Positions 14,193 through 16,100 of a DNA stretch of 16,100 nucleotides are shown here, in pieces. The notes under the pieces were generated by a model. That model did not search any database. It saw only the letters and a program-made list of their open reading frames with translations, and was not told the origin of the DNA. The DNA is taken from contig DTVI01000442.1 in assembly GCA_012963655.1 (NCBI GenBank), positions 1 through 16,100 of the forward strand. The letters run 5' to 3'. The DNA comes from Sulfurimonas sp. GTDB taxonomy: Bacteria; Campylobacterota; Campylobacteria; Campylobacterales; Sulfurimonadaceae. The position numbers and the translations under genes are program-made. Position 1 is the first letter of the stretch; each line of letters starts with the position of its first letter.

Positions 14193-15018
14193 GATCTTTA
14201 GCATGATAAGAGCTTCTCACTAAGGGACCTGAGGCAACGGCTTTAAAACCCATATCTAAGGCCTCCGCCTTTAGTTCATCAAATAAATCCTGAGAACAAT
14301 ACCTTTGAACTTCTAAATGTTTTGGACTTGGTTGAAGGTATTGACCCAGCGTTAATTCACTCACCCCTACATCTAAAAGGTCTTGCATGGTTTCTAAAAG
14401 CTCTGAATCACTTTCTCCAAGCCCAAGCATCAAAGAAGACTTAATAATACTTTGAGAATGCAAGGCATAATATTCTAAGGTCTTCAGACTCCTATCATAA
14501 GAGCTTTGGGGACGAACAGCCTTAGAAATTCGTCTTATAGTTTCTTCATTATGAGCAAGTTTTTTAACCCCTAATGAAATAATAATATCAAGAGCAGAAG
14601 AATCTGCCCTAAAGTCAGGTGTTAAAAGTTCTATCTCTACTTTTGGGCATTTTTCCTTTATCTTAGAAACACAGGCCTTAAAATGCCCTGCTCCATAATC
14701 TTTTAAATCATCTCTATCAACTGAAGTAAGCACAACATAATCTAAGCCTAATTCATTAATAGCTCTTGCTAAAGAAGAAGGTTCGTCCTTATTTATTTCT
14801 TCTCCTTTACCTGTTTGAACGGAGCAAAAGTGACAAGACCGCGTACACGACTTTCCTAAAATCATAAAGGTTGTTGTATTATGGAAGTAGCATTCGGCTC
14901 TGTTTGGACAAGAGGCTTCTTCACATACAGAATTTAGATTATTTCTTTGTAAGATATCTTTAGTTTGTTTTATTAGATAAGGATCCGGTGCTTTGACTCG
15001 GGGCTTATAAGGATTCAT
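14182..15018 (-). CDS. lipA: Lipoyl synthase LipA
   Basis: LipA inserts two sulfur atoms into protein-bound octanoyl groups to form lipoyl groups, using radical SAM chemistry and a second, sacrificed iron-sulfur cluster. Both cluster motifs are present: C32-x4-C37-x5-C43 for the auxiliary cluster and C58-x3-C62-x2-C65 for the radical SAM cluster. The C-terminal RSSYHA (268-273) holds the serine that also ligates the auxiliary cluster. At 278 residues it is slightly short but complete. Its start overlaps lipB by 14 bases, so the two are translated in sequence, octanoyl transfer first and sulfur insertion second. The gene end overlaps the slipin gene by 11 bases tail to tail, leaving no room for an intergenic terminator. 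Confidence 0.95.
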   Translation of the reverse strand: MNPYKPRVKAPDPYLIKQTKDILQRNNLNSVCEEASCPNRAECYFHNTTTFMILGKSCTRSCHFCSVQTGKGEEINKDEPSSLARAINELGLDYVVLTSVDRDDLKDYGAGHFKACVSKIKEKCPKVEIELLTPDFRADSSALDIIISLGVKKLAHNEETIRRISKAVRPQSSYDRSLKTLEYYALHSQSIIKSSLMLGLGESDSELLETMQDLLDVGVSELTLGQYLQPSPKHLEVQRYCSQDLFDELKAEALDMGFKAVASGPLVRSSYHAKDLSL

Positions 15019-15586
15019 TAAAAGCCTTCAGAATAAGATTTACTATCTTTTCATTTACCTCTTTACAAGACAGGTCTAAACCCTGCTCTTTTAAGGAGCT
15101 ACTTCGTATTCCTTCGAGGTTGCAGGGTTTAATCTTATTATGAAAGTCCAGTGCAGGTGAGACATTCAAGGCGACTCCATGAAGAGAGACTCCTTTTTTA
15201 TATCTAAAACCTAAAGATAAAAGTTTTGTATCTTTAATGTAAAAACCCGGTCTTTCTTTTTCATAATGAGCAGAGGGTAAATATATTTTGAAAAATTCAG
15301 AATAGATGGAAATTATTTTTGAAAAGAACTTGGCCGGAAGAGGTGCATGAAAACAAAAATAATAAATATTTTGTCCGGGAGAATGAGAGGTGATAGAGCC
15401 CCCTCTATCAGTCTTAAAGCTTGGAACTTTAAAAATTTCTTTTGCGTCTTGACCGATGGTATAAATACAAGGATGTTGACAAAGTATCAGATGGTTTTGC
15501 CCATCTTCTAAGGCTAAAGTATGTACCTCTTGTATCTTCACATAAGCCAATTCATATTCAAGTAAACCCCAGTCATGTAAAATCAT
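15005..15586 (-). CDS. lipB: Octanoyltransferase LipB
   Basis: LipB moves octanoyl from acyl carrier protein to the lipoyl domains of target enzymes, the step before LipA. The 193-residue protein shows HPCIYTIGQ near 38, RGGSITSHSPGQ (61-72), TKLLSLGFR (120-128) with the probable catalytic K121, HGVALNVSPAL (136-146) and IKPCNLEG (152-159) with catalytic C155. Two usual consensus points differ: the residue after the catalytic Cys is Asn rather than Gly, and the HGPGQ block reads HSPGQ. The catalytic pair is intact, so activity is expected. The ATG overlaps the stop of the upstream lpd by four bases (ATGA), and the end overlaps lipA, showing a tightly coupled operon. Confidence 0.9.
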   Translation of the reverse strand: MILHDWGLLEYELAYVKIQEVHTLALEDGQNHLILCQHPCIYTIGQDAKEIFKVPSFKTDRGGSITSHSPGQNIYYFCFHAPLPAKFFSKIISIYSEFFKIYLPSAHYEKERPGFYIKDTKLLSLGFRYKKGVSLHGVALNVSPALDFHNKIKPCNLEGIRSSSLKEQGLDLSCKEVNEKIVNLILKAFNESL

Positions 15587-16100
15587 ATTCTGAAATATGT
15601 TCTTTCCAGGGCTTCTGAAAAAGAAGGATGTGCCATAATTGTCTTAGACGCCAAGGCCGTATCCATTTCACCTGCAAGGGCCATGGCAATTGGAGATATC
15701 AATTCTTCAGCCTCAGGTGGTAGGATCTCAGCATTATCAATAAATTTATCTTTATCCGCGTACACTATCATCACGCCGTCTTTTGCATCATGAAAGTTTG
15801 AAGCAGAAAAGGCATTTAAACGCACGACTCCTTCAGAAAGGTCTTGCGTAGTAGCAGGTGTCTGACCTATTGAAGCTACAGACATCGGAAGAGTATGAAT
15901 AAATTTCACTACTGTGCTTAGATCTAATATAGGTACTTTTTGACCTAAGATCCTTTGCGTCACATTAATCACCTCAGCCCTAGCTGCATGGGCTAATTGA
16001 AGTTTTCCGTTACAATCTCCAATGGCATAATGATCTTTTAAACTGGACTCAAAATATTCATCTGTTTCTATGCCTCTTCCTACCTTAATATCCTTAGTTC
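15583..16100 (-). CDS. lpd: Dihydrolipoyl dehydrogenase, C-terminal part
   Basis: The frame enters from the right edge, so only the last 171 residues are seen. It includes the FAD-binding segment DHYAIGDCNGKLQLAHAARAE, followed by the dimerisation domain and ending with AHPSFSEALER. The His and Glu of that last motif are the proton-relay pair that completes the active site of the partner subunit. The usual HAHP reads MAHP, so the first His is lost while the catalytic second His is kept. Lpd reoxidises dihydrolipoyl groups with NAD in 2-oxoacid dehydrogenase or glycine cleavage complexes. Coupling to lipB and lipA supports this identity over other flavin disulfide reductases. The first Met in view, 43 residues in, is internal; the real start lies beyond the window. 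Confidence 0.88.
   Translation of the reverse strand, partial: TKDIKVGRGIETDEYFESSLKDHYAIGDCNGKLQLAHAARAEVINVTQRILGQKVPILDLSTVVKFIHTLPMSVASIGQTPATTQDLSEGVVRLNAFSASNFHDAKDGVMIVYADKDKFIDNAEILPPEAEELISPIAMALAGEMDTALASKTIMAHPSFSEALERTYFRI

Noticed and set aside
1..16100. CRISPR array, tRNA or rRNA genes.
   Set aside because: No regularly spaced repeats, no cloverleaf-like segment and no rRNA-like stretch were seen; the intergenic gaps are short.

Overview
The window looks like a chromosomal segment from an AT-rich member of the Campylobacterota (Arcobacter, Sulfurimonas or Sulfurospirillum-like). The grounds are protein flavour and gene content: a QueH with a long C-terminal extension, a DUF485/ActP/Acs acetate block, a small cyclophilin, an NfeD/slipin pair, TTG starts and weak -35 boxes with TATAAT-like -10 boxes. 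This placement comes from reading alone and no search was run.

Layout. Positions 1-3508 run on the minus strand: cyclophilin, a possible 29-codon leader ORF, queH (TTG start), a predicted outer-membrane beta-barrel protein, and, overlapping it as TTGA, the first 118 codons of an exported protein that leaves the window. From 3641 the plus strand carries a membrane-bound GGDEF-EAL protein. An acetate block follows: DUF485 protein, ActP symporter, a 47-residue single-helix membrane protein absent from the classic acs-yjcH-actP arrangement, and acetyl-CoA synthetase. Positions 10035-10400 are a scar: palindromes, an orphan Shine-Dalgarno sequence and an 81-codon frame without a start that resembles the C-terminal end of an IS200-like/REP-associated transposase. 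Next to it is a MazEF toxin-antitoxin pair with a clear promoter and operator, then an EamA-type (DMT) permease, all on the minus strand. A divergent 98-bp gap leads to nfeD and a slipin on plus. These converge, with an 11-bp overlap, on a tightly coupled minus-strand operon reading lpd (partial), lipB, lipA.

How they work together. DUF485/ActP imports acetate and Acs activates it to acetyl-CoA. LipB and LipA make lipoyl cofactor on E2 or GcvH-type proteins and Lpd reoxidises it; the cognate dehydrogenase genes may lie to the right of the window. NfeD and slipin form a membrane protease/scaffold pair. The GGDEF-EAL protein would make or degrade cyclic di-GMP at the inner membrane.

Most coding content is ordinary housekeeping. 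The parts deserving a second look are small: the 47-aa gene between actP and acs, short ORFs overlapping the starts of queH, the GGDEF-EAL gene and acs, the divergent nfeD/EamA promoters that sit almost on their start codons, the transposase scar, and the unrecognised outer-membrane/exported pair at the left edge. No tRNA, rRNA or CRISPR array was seen.
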